Positions 44,339 through 53,909 of a DNA stretch of 64,000 bases are shown here, piece after piece (positions within the stretch are counted from its first letter, which is position 1; every line of letters begins with the position of its first letter). The stretch covers positions 1-64,000 of the forward strand of contig JAFYDK010000013.1 in assembly GCA_017544805.1 (NCBI GenBank). The letters run 5' to 3'. The notes beneath the pieces are model-generated. The model had not been told where the DNA came from. It was given only the letters and a program-made list of their open reading frames with translations, and did not search any database. The DNA comes from Bacteroidales bacterium (GTDB taxonomy: Bacteria > Bacteroidota > Bacteroidia > Bacteroidales > UBA3824). A program made the translations under genes and the position numbers.

Positions 44339-46216
44339 ATGAGCCGTGTTTTTGTGTTTTTGGTCTTAATGCTTTTTAGCGTGAATGTTTTTGCGCAAAA
44401 GATTATAACAGAGGCTTTTTCGCCTGATAAAAAATACAAATTAGAGGTTTTTTATCAGGATTCTCTTTTGAAATTTTCTCTGAAAGATTCAAAAACGGAT
44501 ACGGCTTTGATTGCTCCTTCTCGGCTCGGTTTTTTGTTGGATACGGTTTTGAATTGCGTAACTTCTGCTGATACGCTTGTTAGTATTAAGAAAAAGAAAT
44601 ATTCGGGATTTTTGGTTTCGGATTTTGCTGAAAGGAAAAAACAAGAAGATAAGTATTCGACTTTAATATTGAGTTTTAAGTCCTCTGATATAAAGTATTG
44701 CGTTAATTTGAGAATTTATAATCGGGCTGTTGCCGTGAGTTATTCTTTTTCTGCGAAAAAAATATATCAAATCAAAAAGGATTTTACCGAGTTTAATCTT
44801 TCTCCTTTGAATTTTTATTATTACAGAGAATACATTGTTGAAGGCGGATATTCTTTGGGCGAGGGTGATATGTTAGGTGCTATAACGCCGATTTTCATAA
44901 AAGGCAGCAATAGTGATTTTTCCGCTACAATCAATGATGCGGCAAATTACGGTAGCTCCGATAAAATGCGTGTTGATTTGCGAGGTAAAGTATTTACTTT
45001 TTTAGGAGCTTTTGTAAAAGATACTTCTTTAGTTACGCCTTGGCGTTATATTGTTTTTGGAAATACACCGACGGAAATGCTTGAAAACAAATATGTTGTT
45101 TATTCGCTGAATTTTCCTAATAAGAGAGATACTTTTGACTATTCTTGGCTGAAGGCAGGGACGGCTTTCCGTTATCCTGAAAACCAATATTCATGGGAGA
45201 GAATAAAACAATGTGTAGATTTTTGTGATAAAAATCAAATCAAATATCTTCATTTTGATGCCGGTTGGTACGGTTTCGGTTATAATCACGAGAGCGACAA
45301 GAATTCCGATCCAATGCGTCCCGTTAAGGGTTTTGACGTTAAGAAAACCGTTGATTATGCCCGTGAAAAAAATATCGGAATAGTGCTTTATGTCAATCAG
45401 ACGGCTTGGTTTATTTATAATAACGATGCTGTTTTGGACACTTTTGCGGTTTGGGGCATCAAGGGCATAAAACTTGGTTTTATGTCTTCAAGGAGTGCCC
45501 GTGCGCTTTCTGATGTTTATACAATCGTTCAAAAGGCTGCTCAGAGAAAAATTTTTGTAAACGTTCATGACGAAATGCGCCCGACGGGGACAGAGGCCGT
45601 TTTTAAAAATCTTTTTACGATGGAGGGTGTCCGTGGTAATGAACATATTGATAATACTTCGTATCATACTATGCTTCTGCCTTTTACGCGTTTTATGGCG
45701 GGTGCGGCTGATTATACGTTTTGTTATCCGGGTTATCCGAGGGAGCTTAACGGCAAAATTAACGAAATGCGGACAACAAAGGGTCATCAGATGGCTCTTT
45801 CCGTGATATTTTTTTCACCTCTGCAAAATATTTTTTGGTACGGAAAGCCGGAAATGTATCAAAAGGAAAACGAAATCGAATTTTTTAAAAATTTGCCTAC
45901 CGTTTGGGACGATTTTAAGATTATTGACGCCCAACCAGCAAATTATTTCGCTATTGCAAGACGTAGCGGTGAAAAATGGTATTTTGCCGTTGCAACAGCT
46001 TTTAACCGTGATTTTGAATTGCCTCTTGATTTTTTGGGCGAAAAGGAAAGATACACCGCTAAAATTTTTGAAGATGCTCCGAAATCTGAAGTTATGATTA
46101 AGGAGATTGAGGATTTAAGCGGTATTAACTCTTTGAATTTCAAATTAACGGCAAGCGGCGGAGCTACCGTTATTTTCGATAGTAAACCCCGCCGCTTAAA
46201 GAACAAAAAAAATTAA
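44339..46216 (+). CDS. Glycoside hydrolase family 97 enzyme (alpha-glucosidase/alpha-galactosidase type)
   Basis: 625 residues from the ATG at 44339, which gives a clean signal peptide (MSRVFVFLVLMLFSVNVFA); the longer frame at 44258 overlaps the previous gene. GH97 landmarks are the N-terminal EVFYQDSLLKFSL, IKYLHFDAGWYGFGYNHE, and FVNVHDEMRPTGTEA, then MEGVRGNE. At the position of the retaining nucleophile Asp this protein has Gly-380 (IKLGFM), while glutamates are present at E412 and E429/E435, the pattern I associate with the inverting, SusB-like branch. Exported, likely periplasmic, acting on alpha-linked sugars. Confidence 0.88.
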   Translation: MSRVFVFLVLMLFSVNVFAQKIITEAFSPDKKYKLEVFYQDSLLKFSLKDSKTDTALIAPSRLGFLLDTVLNCVTSADTLVSIKKKKYSGFLVSDFAERKKQEDKYSTLILSFKSSDIKYCVNLRIYNRAVAVSYSFSAKKIYQIKKDFTEFNLSPLNFYYYREYIVEGGYSLGEGDMLGAITPIFIKGSNSDFSATINDAANYGSSDKMRVDLRGKVFTFLGAFVKDTSLVTPWRYIVFGNTPTEMLENKYVVYSLNFPNKRDTFDYSWLKAGTAFRYPENQYSWERIKQCVDFCDKNQIKYLHFDAGWYGFGYNHESDKNSDPMRPVKGFDVKKTVDYAREKNIGIVLYVNQTAWFIYNNDAVLDTFAVWGIKGIKLGFMSSRSARALSDVYTIVQKAAQRKIFVNVHDEMRPTGTEAVFKNLFTMEGVRGNEHIDNTSYHTMLLPFTRFMAGAADYTFCYPGYPRELNGKINEMRTTKGHQMALSVIFFSPLQNIFWYGKPEMYQKENEIEFFKNLPTVWDDFKIIDAQPANYFAIARRSGEKWYFAVATAFNRDFELPLDFLGEKERYTAKIFEDAPKSEVMIKEIEDLSGINSLNFKLTASGGATVIFDSKPRRLKNKKN

Positions 46217-46452
46217 ATTTCTGTTATGCTTACCGCCTTAAAACCGTCTTGGTTTTTGGCTTTGTCAAATGCGCTGACAAATTCGCCTTTTACGGTGGCA
46301 TTATCTTTTATTCCGCTTTCTGCCAATAATTTAGCCGGAATGAAAATCGCAGCTCCGTTAAAATTTACAAAACCGTAACCGTTTTCTGAAACGATTAATT
46401 TTCCGGCAAAAGGAAATGCTTCTTCCTTTTCGTTATGTTTCTTTTTTTTCAT
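46213..46452 (-). CDS. Small OB-fold (cold-shock/RNase R N-domain-like) protein
   Basis: 79 residues. A basic N-terminus (MKKKKHNEKEE) is followed by GKLIVSENGYGFVNFNGAAI, FIPAKLLAES and ATVKGEFVSAFD, closely resembling the small RNA-binding OB domain at the N-terminus of RNase R/II. No nuclease domain is attached, so it may be a free-standing nucleic-acid-binding protein. Its stop overlaps that of the convergent GH97 gene by four bases. Confidence 0.7.
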   Translation of the reverse strand: MKKKKHNEKEEAFPFAGKLIVSENGYGFVNFNGAAIFIPAKLLAESGIKDNATVKGEFVSAFDKAKNQDGFKAVSITEI

Positions 46453-46476
46453 CTGATTGTTTTAAAAAGTTTTTTT

Positions 46477-48153
46477 TTAATAATGGAATGAACTACCCGT
46501 TAAAAATTCCCTTAAAATTGACGTCGGGGGAATTTCGTTGTCGGGAAATTCTTTGAAATATGATAAAAATTTTATAAGTCTTTGTGCTTCAGCGTATTCA
46601 GGCGCACGCTCCGAAACATTTTGCAACAAGGGTTCTGCATAAACCTTTATAACGCCTAATTCATACGGCAGTGCGGAGTTGAACATAACGTCAGCCTCTT
46701 CCTGAAACGGGAAAATGTTTTTGTTTTCGCCACGTCTTACGCTCGGCCAACGTTTTATCGTGTCCTCAGCCGAATAATGTCTGTAACGGAAATCCCTAAT
46801 TATACGCCTTAAAAGTCTGTTGTCGGTGGTCGGAATACGGTTGTGAGAGTCGATTCCGATAGGCGTTAAAGCCGAAACATAGATTTTGAATTTTTTGTCA
46901 GCGGGAATCATCTGACTCAATGTCGGATTTAGACCATGAATACCTTCAACGACGAAAACAGTTTTTTCGTCTGCCGTCATCGTTTCACCTTTGTATTCGC
47001 GTTTCCCCGTCTGAAAATTATATGTCGGCATTTTAACGGTTTCTCCGTTCATCATCGCCAAAATATCTTCGTTAAATTGTTTATAATCAACGGCTTCGAG
47101 AGCTTCAAAGTCGTATTCGCCTTTTTCGTCCCTTGGCGTATTTTCTCTATTAACGAAATAATTATCCAAAGATATTTGAACAGGTTTCAATCCCGCAACC
47201 CTTAACTGAATGCACAAACGTTTTGAGGTCGTGGTTTTGCCCGAAGACGAAGGACCGGCGATTAAAACCAATTTTACATTGCCTTTTTGTTTGATTAAAT
47301 CGGCGATTTGAGCGATTTTTTTCTCGTGCAATGCCTCGGCTACTTTTATGATTTCGCCGGAATAACCCTCTTTAACGGCTTTGTTAAGGGTATTAACAGT
47401 GGAGATTCCCAAAAGTTTGCCCCAAGATTTGTATTCGCGGAAAACTTCAAAAAGTTTGTCCTGTTTTTCAAGCGGAAGAATTTCCATGGTCTTGAAATTT
47501 GTGGGAAATCTTAACAGCAATCCGTCATAATACGGTATTAAATCAAAGACACTCAGATATTTAGTCGAAGGAACAAGATACGAGGTATAATAATCCTGAA
47601 AACCGTCAATCGAATAAACTGACGAGAAAAATCTGCCTCTGTCCTCAAAAAGTTTCACCCTTTCTTCCATGCCTTGGGCTTTGAAAATTTCAGCGGCTTT
47701 GGTTGATAGGATTTCTTTTCTTTCAATCGGCAGGTCTACTTTAACGAGTTGAATCATACGGGCTTTTACCTTTGCTACTAATTCTTCATCGGGTTTTACC
47801 TCGTGTCCATCTTGATCGGAAATTTCGCAGTAGAAGCCTTTACTGATACTATGATCAATGATGACTTTGAGAGTAGGAGCTATGTCATGAAAAGCTTTTA
47901 CCAACAAAAAGCACAAAGAACGCTGATACATTTTTTGACCTTCAGCAGATTCGATGTCAAAAAATTTTATGACTTTGGGTTTGAAAATCGAATAATCAAG
48001 TTCTTTGATTTTGTTGTTAACAAAGGCTCCGATTAAGGGTTTGTCGAGCGTAATATTCTGATCCTCTGCAATATCTTTCAACACTGTACCAACGGGATAC
48101 TGTTTGGTAACATCGGTGTTGATGCAGTATATGTCCAAAAGTTTTTTATCCAT
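46477..48153 (-). CDS. Uridine-kinase-like nucleoside kinase with N-terminal threonyl-tRNA-synthetase-like region
   Basis: 558 residues. The N-terminal half (YCINTDVTKQYPVGTVLKDI; FYCEISDQDGHEVKPDEELV) resembles the TGS and second-additional domains of threonyl-tRNA synthetase. The C-terminal kinase has the P-loop AGPSSSGKTTTSKRLCIQL near residue 295, then SLDNYFVNRENTPRDEKG and VVEGIHGLNP. This fused architecture is a known Bacteroidota and Firmicutes type. It likely phosphorylates uridine/cytidine or another nucleoside; the exact substrate is not set by the sequence. Confidence 0.9.
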   Translation of the reverse strand: MDKKLLDIYCINTDVTKQYPVGTVLKDIAEDQNITLDKPLIGAFVNNKIKELDYSIFKPKVIKFFDIESAEGQKMYQRSLCFLLVKAFHDIAPTLKVIIDHSISKGFYCEISDQDGHEVKPDEELVAKVKARMIQLVKVDLPIERKEILSTKAAEIFKAQGMEERVKLFEDRGRFFSSVYSIDGFQDYYTSYLVPSTKYLSVFDLIPYYDGLLLRFPTNFKTMEILPLEKQDKLFEVFREYKSWGKLLGISTVNTLNKAVKEGYSGEIIKVAEALHEKKIAQIADLIKQKGNVKLVLIAGPSSSGKTTTSKRLCIQLRVAGLKPVQISLDNYFVNRENTPRDEKGEYDFEALEAVDYKQFNEDILAMMNGETVKMPTYNFQTGKREYKGETMTADEKTVFVVEGIHGLNPTLSQMIPADKKFKIYVSALTPIGIDSHNRIPTTDNRLLRRIIRDFRYRHYSAEDTIKRWPSVRRGENKNIFPFQEEADVMFNSALPYELGVIKVYAEPLLQNVSERAPEYAEAQRLIKFLSYFKEFPDNEIPPTSILREFLTGSSFHY

Positions 48154-48215
48154 ATAGTTTTTGTTTTTAGTTTTTTAAAAGTAGTGATTTTTAGCGGATT
48201 TTAAAAGTTAATTTT

Positions 48216-48926
48216 TTATAAAACGGTTTTCTTAAAAAATATCTCTCTGTAATATTTGATTCCGTTTTTGTTGATATTTTTTAGGAATGTTTTGCTCATC
48301 GGGTAAAACTGCCAAAGCGAAACCAAAGCGGCTATCATAGCGCAAATTACCGTTACGAGAATATCAAGCGAATTTATTACGAGTTCGTGAGTTGCTACAA
48401 CGCCGACCCATTTTAGAAATTGACGGATAAAAGTCATAACGGCAAGTCTGAAAGGCGATTTCGTGAAAATCAGACTTATGGATTTTCTGATAATAAAACT
48501 GCCTGCCGTTTTGAGTTTGTTTTTGACGCTGCCGTTCAAATCAAACATTGCCTCGGTCTGAAGCCATAACAAAAACTTTCCGTTGGTTTTTTCTATTGTT
48601 TGGTTTGTCCTTAAATCTTTTTCTTGATAAATGTACATAACTTTCTGTTGTACAATATTTAAGAAAATCTGAAATTGTAAAAAGTCCAAAACTGCTAACG
48701 TTATCGAAATATATACTTGTAGCGGCAAAGTTGCCAAAAAAGTAAGTACGACGGAAACAAAAGTGCAAAAGTTAATGATTTTTTTGCATTTTTTCCGTTT
48801 TTCTTCTGTTGATAAATTTTCAAAATTATTCCCCTTTGTAAATTTTTCATAATCTACACAAGAGATTTTCAACTTGAAAATTAGGATTAAAAACTCGTTG
48901 TATATGTCTAAAATTTTTTTCAGCAT
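48216..48926 (-). CDS. Unidentified membrane protein
   Basis: 236 residues from the ATG at 48926 (MLKKILDIYNEF); the extra seven residues from 48947 are possible. Hydrophobic segments occur at FCTFVSVVLTFLATLPLQVY with the following helix, and at NSLDILVTVICAMIAALVSL; between them is a basic amphipathic part. No motif is recognised. It is transcribed ahead of the nucleoside kinase gene with a 62-base gap and faces away from the glycosyltransferase pair. Confidence 0.65.
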   Translation of the reverse strand: MLKKILDIYNEFLILIFKLKISCVDYEKFTKGNNFENLSTEEKRKKCKKIINFCTFVSVVLTFLATLPLQVYISITLAVLDFLQFQIFLNIVQQKVMYIYQEKDLRTNQTIEKTNGKFLLWLQTEAMFDLNGSVKNKLKTAGSFIIRKSISLIFTKSPFRLAVMTFIRQFLKWVGVVATHELVINSLDILVTVICAMIAALVSLWQFYPMSKTFLKNINKNGIKYYREIFFKKTVL

Positions 48927-48977
48927 AATCCGCGGTAAAAATAACAAAATTCGTGCAAATAGCGCAATATTTTTTTT

Positions 48978-48985
48978 TAACTTTG
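48978..48985 (+). promoter_or_regulatory. Probable -7 promoter box for the glycosyltransferase pair
   Basis: TAACTTTG fits TAnnTTTG exactly and lies 24 bases before the first glycosyltransferase start codon. No matching TTTG element is clear. Confidence 0.45.
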
Positions 48986-49009
48986 CACTGAAAATTTTTT
49001 AAGAAAAAA

Positions 49010-49921
49010 ATGTTTGCACCCGTTGTAATCTTTGCCTTTCAAAGGCCGGAACATTTGGAAAAACTCGTGAAAAGTCTTCTTTTGAACAAGGAGGCTTCTC
49101 AAACAGATTTGATACTTTTTTGTGATGGTAAAAAATCTGAGAGTCAAATGGTTAATATCGAAAAAATAAAAGATTTTTCAAATAGAATTTCGGGGTTTAA
49201 ATCCGTGAAAAACGTTTTCCGCCCTGAAAATTTCGGTCTTGCAAAAAATATTATCAGCGGGCTCAACGAGGTTTTTTCGGAATATTCTTCCGTGATAGTT
49301 TTGGAAGAGGATTTAATCGTGACGCAGAATTTTTTGAATTATATGAATTCGGCGTTGAATTTTTATAAAGACAAAAACGTTTTTTCTGTTGCCGGTTATA
49401 CGCCTAATGTTGAACTTCCTGAAAATTACGATTTTACAACTTTCCCGATATTAAGAAACTGCTCTTGGGGGTGGGCAACATGGAAGGATCGTTGGCAGAA
49501 GGTTGATTTTGAAGTCTCTGATTTTAAGGAATTTATCCGTGATAAAAATCAGCGTGAAAGCTTTAATGCTTCGGGTTCGGATTTAACGATGATGCTCTTG
49601 AAACAACAACTCGGAATAATTAATTCTTGGTCTATAAGATTCTGTTATTCAGGCTTTAAGGCGGGAATGCCGACAATTTATCCAAAGAAATCTTTTGTTA
49701 TCAACAACGGTGCTGACGGTTCGGGGACAAATGTCGGTTCAACAGAGAAATACGATACTGAAATTTTTGAAAACGTTACAGATTTTAATTTTTCATCAGA
49801 TTTGTCAATAAACGAAAAAATTCTACATTCTTTTAAGAAAGCATACGATTGTTCGCTTTTTAGACGTATTATAAATTATTGGAAACTAAATCGTTACTTA
49901 AAATCATGTTCGCTTACGTAA
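49010..49921 (+). CDS. GT-A-fold glycosyltransferase
   Basis: 303 residues. The start VVIFAFQRPEHLEKLVKSLL is typical of GT2/GNT-I-like transferases, and the acidic VLEEDLIVTQNFLNYMNSA around residue 98 fits the metal- and nucleotide-sugar-binding DxD-type motif (here EED). SWGWATWKDRWQKVDFE is another conserved acceptor-site feature of this branch. It is cytoplasmic. The gene overlaps the next glycosyltransferase by 16 bases, so they probably add successive sugars to the same glycan. Confidence 0.88.
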   Translation: MFAPVVIFAFQRPEHLEKLVKSLLLNKEASQTDLILFCDGKKSESQMVNIEKIKDFSNRISGFKSVKNVFRPENFGLAKNIISGLNEVFSEYSSVIVLEEDLIVTQNFLNYMNSALNFYKDKNVFSVAGYTPNVELPENYDFTTFPILRNCSWGWATWKDRWQKVDFEVSDFKEFIRDKNQRESFNASGSDLTMMLLKQQLGIINSWSIRFCYSGFKAGMPTIYPKKSFVINNGADGSGTNVGSTEKYDTEIFENVTDFNFSSDLSINEKILHSFKKAYDCSLFRRIINYWKLNRYLKSCSLT

Positions 49922-50751
49922 TTCTTCATTACCGCACTTTGGAAATTACAAAACAATGCGTGGAAAAGCTTATGAAACTTTTTCCGGAAAGCAAAATCGT
50001 TGTCGTTGATAATTTTAGCAATGACGGCAGTTTTGAGGTTTTGAGTACACTTTACAATGGTTTTGAAAATTTTCATATTATTCAAAATAATCAAAATCTC
50101 GGTTTTGCAAAAGGTAACAATTCGGGTTATAGTTTCGTTAAAAGTAATTATAACGCTGATTTTGTGGTCGTTATGAATAATGATGTTTTTATTAACGATG
50201 AAAATTTCGAGAGCAGAATTTCAGATTTTTATTCTAAACATCATTTTGCTGTTATCGGTCCTGACATTTTAACGCCGGAAAATAAGCATCAAAATCCTTT
50301 GTTGAAAGAATCGTTTTCTTCTTTTAGACTTTTTAAACAAGTGGTTATTGACAGTTTCCGTTTAATGTTTTTGAAAATCGGTTTGTTTGAAAAGAAAATT
50401 CTGAAAACTTATTCTAAATCAAGTTGTTCATATAAGAAAACGGATTTTTTGCCGCAAATTTATGAAAACTGTGTTTTGCACGGTTCATGCGTTATTTTTA
50501 CTAAAAAATGGATTGAAAATGAGAGTTTTGTGTTTTTGCCCCTGACTTTTCTTTACGGTGAGGAATTCCTTTTGGCGGATTATGCTCGAAACAAAGGTTA
50601 TGAAACGGGAATTTGTCCTTTTGCCCAAGTTCTTCATCTTGGGGGAAAATCCACTTTGCTTGACTTTAACGACAAGCAAAAGCAGATTTTTAAAACCAAG
50701 ATGACCATTAAAGCATTTCTTTTGATTATAAAACAAAGATTTATTTGTTGA
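49906..50751 (+). CDS. Family 2 glycosyltransferase (rhamnosyltransferase-like)
   Basis: 281 residues from the ATG at 49906, inside the end of the previous gene; the frame from 49879 adds nine residues that do not fit the family. The GT2 start [37 protein letters not shown] and [14 protein letters not shown] (donor-site DxD) are followed by a glycine-rich [12 protein letters not shown] and [12 protein letters not shown]. It ends with a basic tail ([13 protein letters not shown]). Its last 11 bases overlap the convergent ribBA gene. Confidence 0.9.
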   Translation: MFAYVILHYRTLEITKQCVEKLMKLFPESKIVVVDNFSNDGSFEVLSTLYNGFENFHIIQNNQNLGFAKGNNSGYSFVKSNYNADFVVVMNNDVFINDENFESRISDFYSKHHFAVIGPDILTPENKHQNPLLKESFSSFRLFKQVVIDSFRLMFLKIGLFEKKILKTYSKSSCSYKKTDFLPQIYENCVLHGSCVIFTKKWIENESFVFLPLTFLYGEEFLLADYARNKGYETGICPFAQVLHLGGKSTLLDFNDKQKQIFKTKMTIKAFLLIIKQRFIC

Positions 50752-51940
50752 TATGCAAAAGATGTCCCATGCGGTCGCGTTTTGTCAGCATATAACGCTT
50801 ATTGTATTGATTTGTAGGAAATTCAATCGGAACGTTTTCTACGATTTCCAAACCGAAAGACTCCAAGCCGACACGTTTAACAGGGTTGTTTGTTAAAAGA
50901 CGTATTTTCTTAACGCCCAATTTTCTTAAAATTTCAGCACCGACACCGTAATCTCTTTCATCGGGGTCAAAACCGAGGTGAATGTTAGCATCAACGGTAT
51001 CAAAACCTTCTTCTTGAAGTTTGTAGGCTTTGATTTTGTTGAAAAGTCCTATGCCTCTGCCTTCTTGATTCATATAAAGCAAAACGCCTTTTCCGGCTTT
51101 GTTGATTTCTTCCATTGCTTTGTGAAGTTGATCTCCGCAGTCGCAGCGGAAACTGCCGAAAATATCTCCAGTTGCACATGACGAATGAACTCTTACCAAA
51201 ACGGGTTCGTCCTCCTCCCATGTGCCTTTTACCAATGCTGAATGTTCCAAACCGTTGTTAAGCTGACGGAAAACCGTCATTTTGAAATCACCGTATTTTG
51301 TCGGCATCATAACCTCGGGACTGCGCTCTACGGTTGTTTCAGTCTTCAAACGGTACGCTATTAAATCCGCTATTGAAACTATTTTCATATCGAATTTTTT
51401 TGCTACCTCTTCCAATTGAGGAAGTCTTGCCATTGTACCGTCTGGATTGAGTATTTCAATTAATGCCGCAACGGGTGAAAGTCCTGCCAGACGTGCAAAA
51501 TCAACGGCTGCTTCAGTATGTCCGGCGCGTTTTAGAACACCTTTGTCTTGTGCATAAAGCGGATTGATGTGTCCCGGTCTTGCAAAACTTTCAGGCACGG
51601 AGTCTTTGTCGGCTAATGCCTTAATCGTAGCCGTTCTGTCATGAACAGAAACTCCTGTTGTGCAGCCTTCTATTTTATCGACCGTAACGGTAAATGGCGT
51701 TCCGAGTATTGACGTATTGTCTTCTACTTGTGCCGGAAGTTTCAACTCTTTTGCACGGCTTATCGTAATAGGAGCGCACAAAACACCGCGCCCGTTTTGA
51801 AGCATAAAATTAATTTTCTCTTGAGTGATAGTTTCTGCTGCCGTGATAAAATCGCCTTCGTTTTCACGGTCTTCATCATCTACAACAATGATAATTTTGC
51901 CTTGCGCAAAATCTTTTATTGCATCTTCTATTCTGTCCAT
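50741..51940 (-). CDS. ribBA: Bifunctional 3,4-dihydroxy-2-butanone-4-phosphate synthase / GTP cyclohydrolase II
   Basis: 399 residues. The RibB half (about 1-200) has [30 protein letters not shown] and [11 protein letters not shown]-like [16 protein letters not shown]. The RibA half has the zinc-binding [16 protein letters not shown] with CDCGDQ and [16 protein letters not shown]. It makes both branch precursors of riboflavin from ribulose 5-phosphate and GTP. It starts 19 bases after the LptF/G-type gene, at the end of the glycine-lipid operon. Confidence 0.96.
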   Translation of the reverse strand: MDRIEDAIKDFAQGKIIIVVDDEDRENEGDFITAAETITQEKINFMLQNGRGVLCAPITISRAKELKLPAQVEDNTSILGTPFTVTVDKIEGCTTGVSVHDRTATIKALADKDSVPESFARPGHINPLYAQDKGVLKRAGHTEAAVDFARLAGLSPVAALIEILNPDGTMARLPQLEEVAKKFDMKIVSIADLIAYRLKTETTVERSPEVMMPTKYGDFKMTVFRQLNNGLEHSALVKGTWEEDEPVLVRVHSSCATGDIFGSFRCDCGDQLHKAMEEINKAGKGVLLYMNQEGRGIGLFNKIKAYKLQEEGFDTVDANIHLGFDPDERDYGVGAEILRKLGVKKIRLLTNNPVKRVGLESFGLEIVENVPIEFPTNQYNKRYMLTKRDRMGHLLHINK

Positions 51941-51959
51941 ACTATTTTAATGATGTGTG

Positions 51960-53909
51960 TTAATTTTTTTCAACTTGTTCCGTAGCGGTTTTTTCCACAG
52001 CTTGCTTTTTCTTTTTAATGGAGGTTGCCGCCAAAATTATTGATACGGAACATATTATCACGGCAAGTATTGCAAATTTGCTCTTGAATTTGTATTTCTT
52101 GTTTAGAATAATTACTATACCTGCCAAAATTAATCCTATTATGCCGAACCCTATTGCAGCTTTTTTCATCGGTGAAAACGACAGACCAAAGGCTATGCCG
52201 CCCGCAACGTATGCAAAAACTTGAAGCGAATTTCTTACGGGATAATCTTTTTGACTGCCGTAAGTGTCTGAGAAACGTTTTAAACCCGAGAAAAATCCTC
52301 CGATTTTCTTGAAAAATGCTGCCCAAGCCTCTTTGTTGAAAATTTGAGCATCAACAGTGGCTTTGTACGTTAAGAAAATTCCTAACGGTAATATTATAAA
52401 CGAACTCAACCACATTCCTTGCCAAGGCTCCCAAACGCCTTCTCTTGCCATTTTCATTCCTGCGGTCGAAATCATATAATAAATCAAAAACACAAGAACC
52501 GAAACCACTATCGGAAGTCCGAATCCGCCTTTCCTGATAATAGCTCCTAAAGGCGCACCGATGAAAAAGAATATCAGACAAGCAAACGATAACGTAAATT
52601 TTTGGTGCCATGCGTTTCTGAATTTTGCAATTAAACGTTTCCTTGAAATAAAGTCCTCTTCGTTCCTTGTTATAAGTGATTGAGCTTCTGTTGCATATTC
52701 TTTGGTTTTGTTGATGACGTTTTGCTTGTCTTGTTCGCTCATGTTAGCGTAAATGGAATCCAAATCAACCGGTATTTTCAAATCCTTGGTATCTACGGAA
52801 TACACCAAATTGCGCATTGAATCTTTGTTAATGGCGATTTTTAACTTTATGATGGAATCCTCGTACTTGTAGGCAGAGTCCTGTTTAGCATATTCCTCCG
52901 CAGAAAGCTCGTCAGGATTCAAAAAATCATGGCTTTGAGACTGAATGCGAGGTTTATTAACACGGGTTCTTAAAATGCTGTCCTTAAATTCTTTGTCGCG
53001 GTGTGTTGCTCTTTTAAGATAATAATGTGATGTCAGGTTTTCTGACATATCCTCTGTTCTGCGGTTATAGATGTTTTGAAGCGAGTCGGTACTCCTTGTC
53101 AGACGGAAAATGTCCTGAACTTGATAGGAATTTCTGAAAAGACTTTCGTCGCTGCGGTTAAAATCAAAACCCGAAAGGTTGAAAAGAAACGTCTGCTTTT
53201 TAAAAACGTCCTTGCGGAAAGGATATTTCTTTTCAGTGCCGTTGGTGCGGTTGTCCATTTCGTCGTAACTGATGCCGTTATAAAGCGTTACAAGCATATA
53301 TCTGCCGTCTGCAGTCATCGTCATCGAACCCGAATCGGCTACCGTTACGCTTTTGCAGCCTTTATCTTTGGTATGGTCGTAAACAATAAAATCATACATC
53401 ATGTTGGTTTTCGGATTCTTCTTCGAGACCCTGATGCTGAAATTCTGAATGTCATTGTTGAAAATGCCGGGCTTGATGTTCATCTCCGGCCGTTGAGACT
53501 GAATACTGTAAATCAACGCCCTAAATTTTAAATTGGCATACGGAATTATATCGTTAGCAATAAAAAACGCTCCTATACTGATAATTAGCGTCAGAATTAT
53601 AAGCGGAGTCATTGTTCTTTGAAGCGAAATTCCAGAGGCTTTGATTGCCGTTAATTCAAATTTTTCGCCCAAATTGCCGAAAGTCATAATCGAGGCTAAT
53701 AAGATTGCAAGCGGCAGTGCCATCGGTATAAGACTTATTGAGGCTAATCCCAAAAACTCTGCTATGACAGAACTTTCAAGTCCTTTGCCGACCAAATCGT
53801 CAATGTATTTCCAAAGAAATTGCATAAGGAGCACAAATAGCGAAATAAAAAATGTCGCTATTAACGGTCCGAAATACGATTTGAGCAAAAAAATGTCTAA
53901 TTTTTTCAT
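51960..53909 (-). CDS. LptF/LptG-family permease (lipopolysaccharide export)
   Basis: 649 residues. The N-terminal helices (FLLKSYFGPLIATFFISLFV; LPLAILLASIMTFGNLGEKF; ELTAIKASGISLQRTM) and the C-terminal helix group (CLIFFFIGAPLGAIIRKGGF) are typical of YjgP/YjgQ permeases, which with LptB pull LPS out of the inner membrane. Between them a long periplasmic jellyroll region (about 130-430) is larger than in enterics, as usual in Bacteroidota. An additional ~100-residue helical C-terminus follows. It overlaps glsB by four bases. Confidence 0.92.
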   Translation of the reverse strand: MKKLDIFLLKSYFGPLIATFFISLFVLLMQFLWKYIDDLVGKGLESSVIAEFLGLASISLIPMALPLAILLASIMTFGNLGEKFELTAIKASGISLQRTMTPLIILTLIISIGAFFIANDIIPYANLKFRALIYSIQSQRPEMNIKPGIFNNDIQNFSIRVSKKNPKTNMMYDFIVYDHTKDKGCKSVTVADSGSMTMTADGRYMLVTLYNGISYDEMDNRTNGTEKKYPFRKDVFKKQTFLFNLSGFDFNRSDESLFRNSYQVQDIFRLTRSTDSLQNIYNRRTEDMSENLTSHYYLKRATHRDKEFKDSILRTRVNKPRIQSQSHDFLNPDELSAEEYAKQDSAYKYEDSIIKLKIAINKDSMRNLVYSVDTKDLKIPVDLDSIYANMSEQDKQNVINKTKEYATEAQSLITRNEEDFISRKRLIAKFRNAWHQKFTLSFACLIFFFIGAPLGAIIRKGGFGLPIVVSVLVFLIYYMISTAGMKMAREGVWEPWQGMWLSSFIILPLGIFLTYKATVDAQIFNKEAWAAFFKKIGGFFSGLKRFSDTYGSQKDYPVRNSLQVFAYVAGGIAFGLSFSPMKKAAIGFGIIGLILAGIVIILNKKYKFKSKFAILAVIICSVSIILAATSIKKKKQAVEKTATEQVEKN

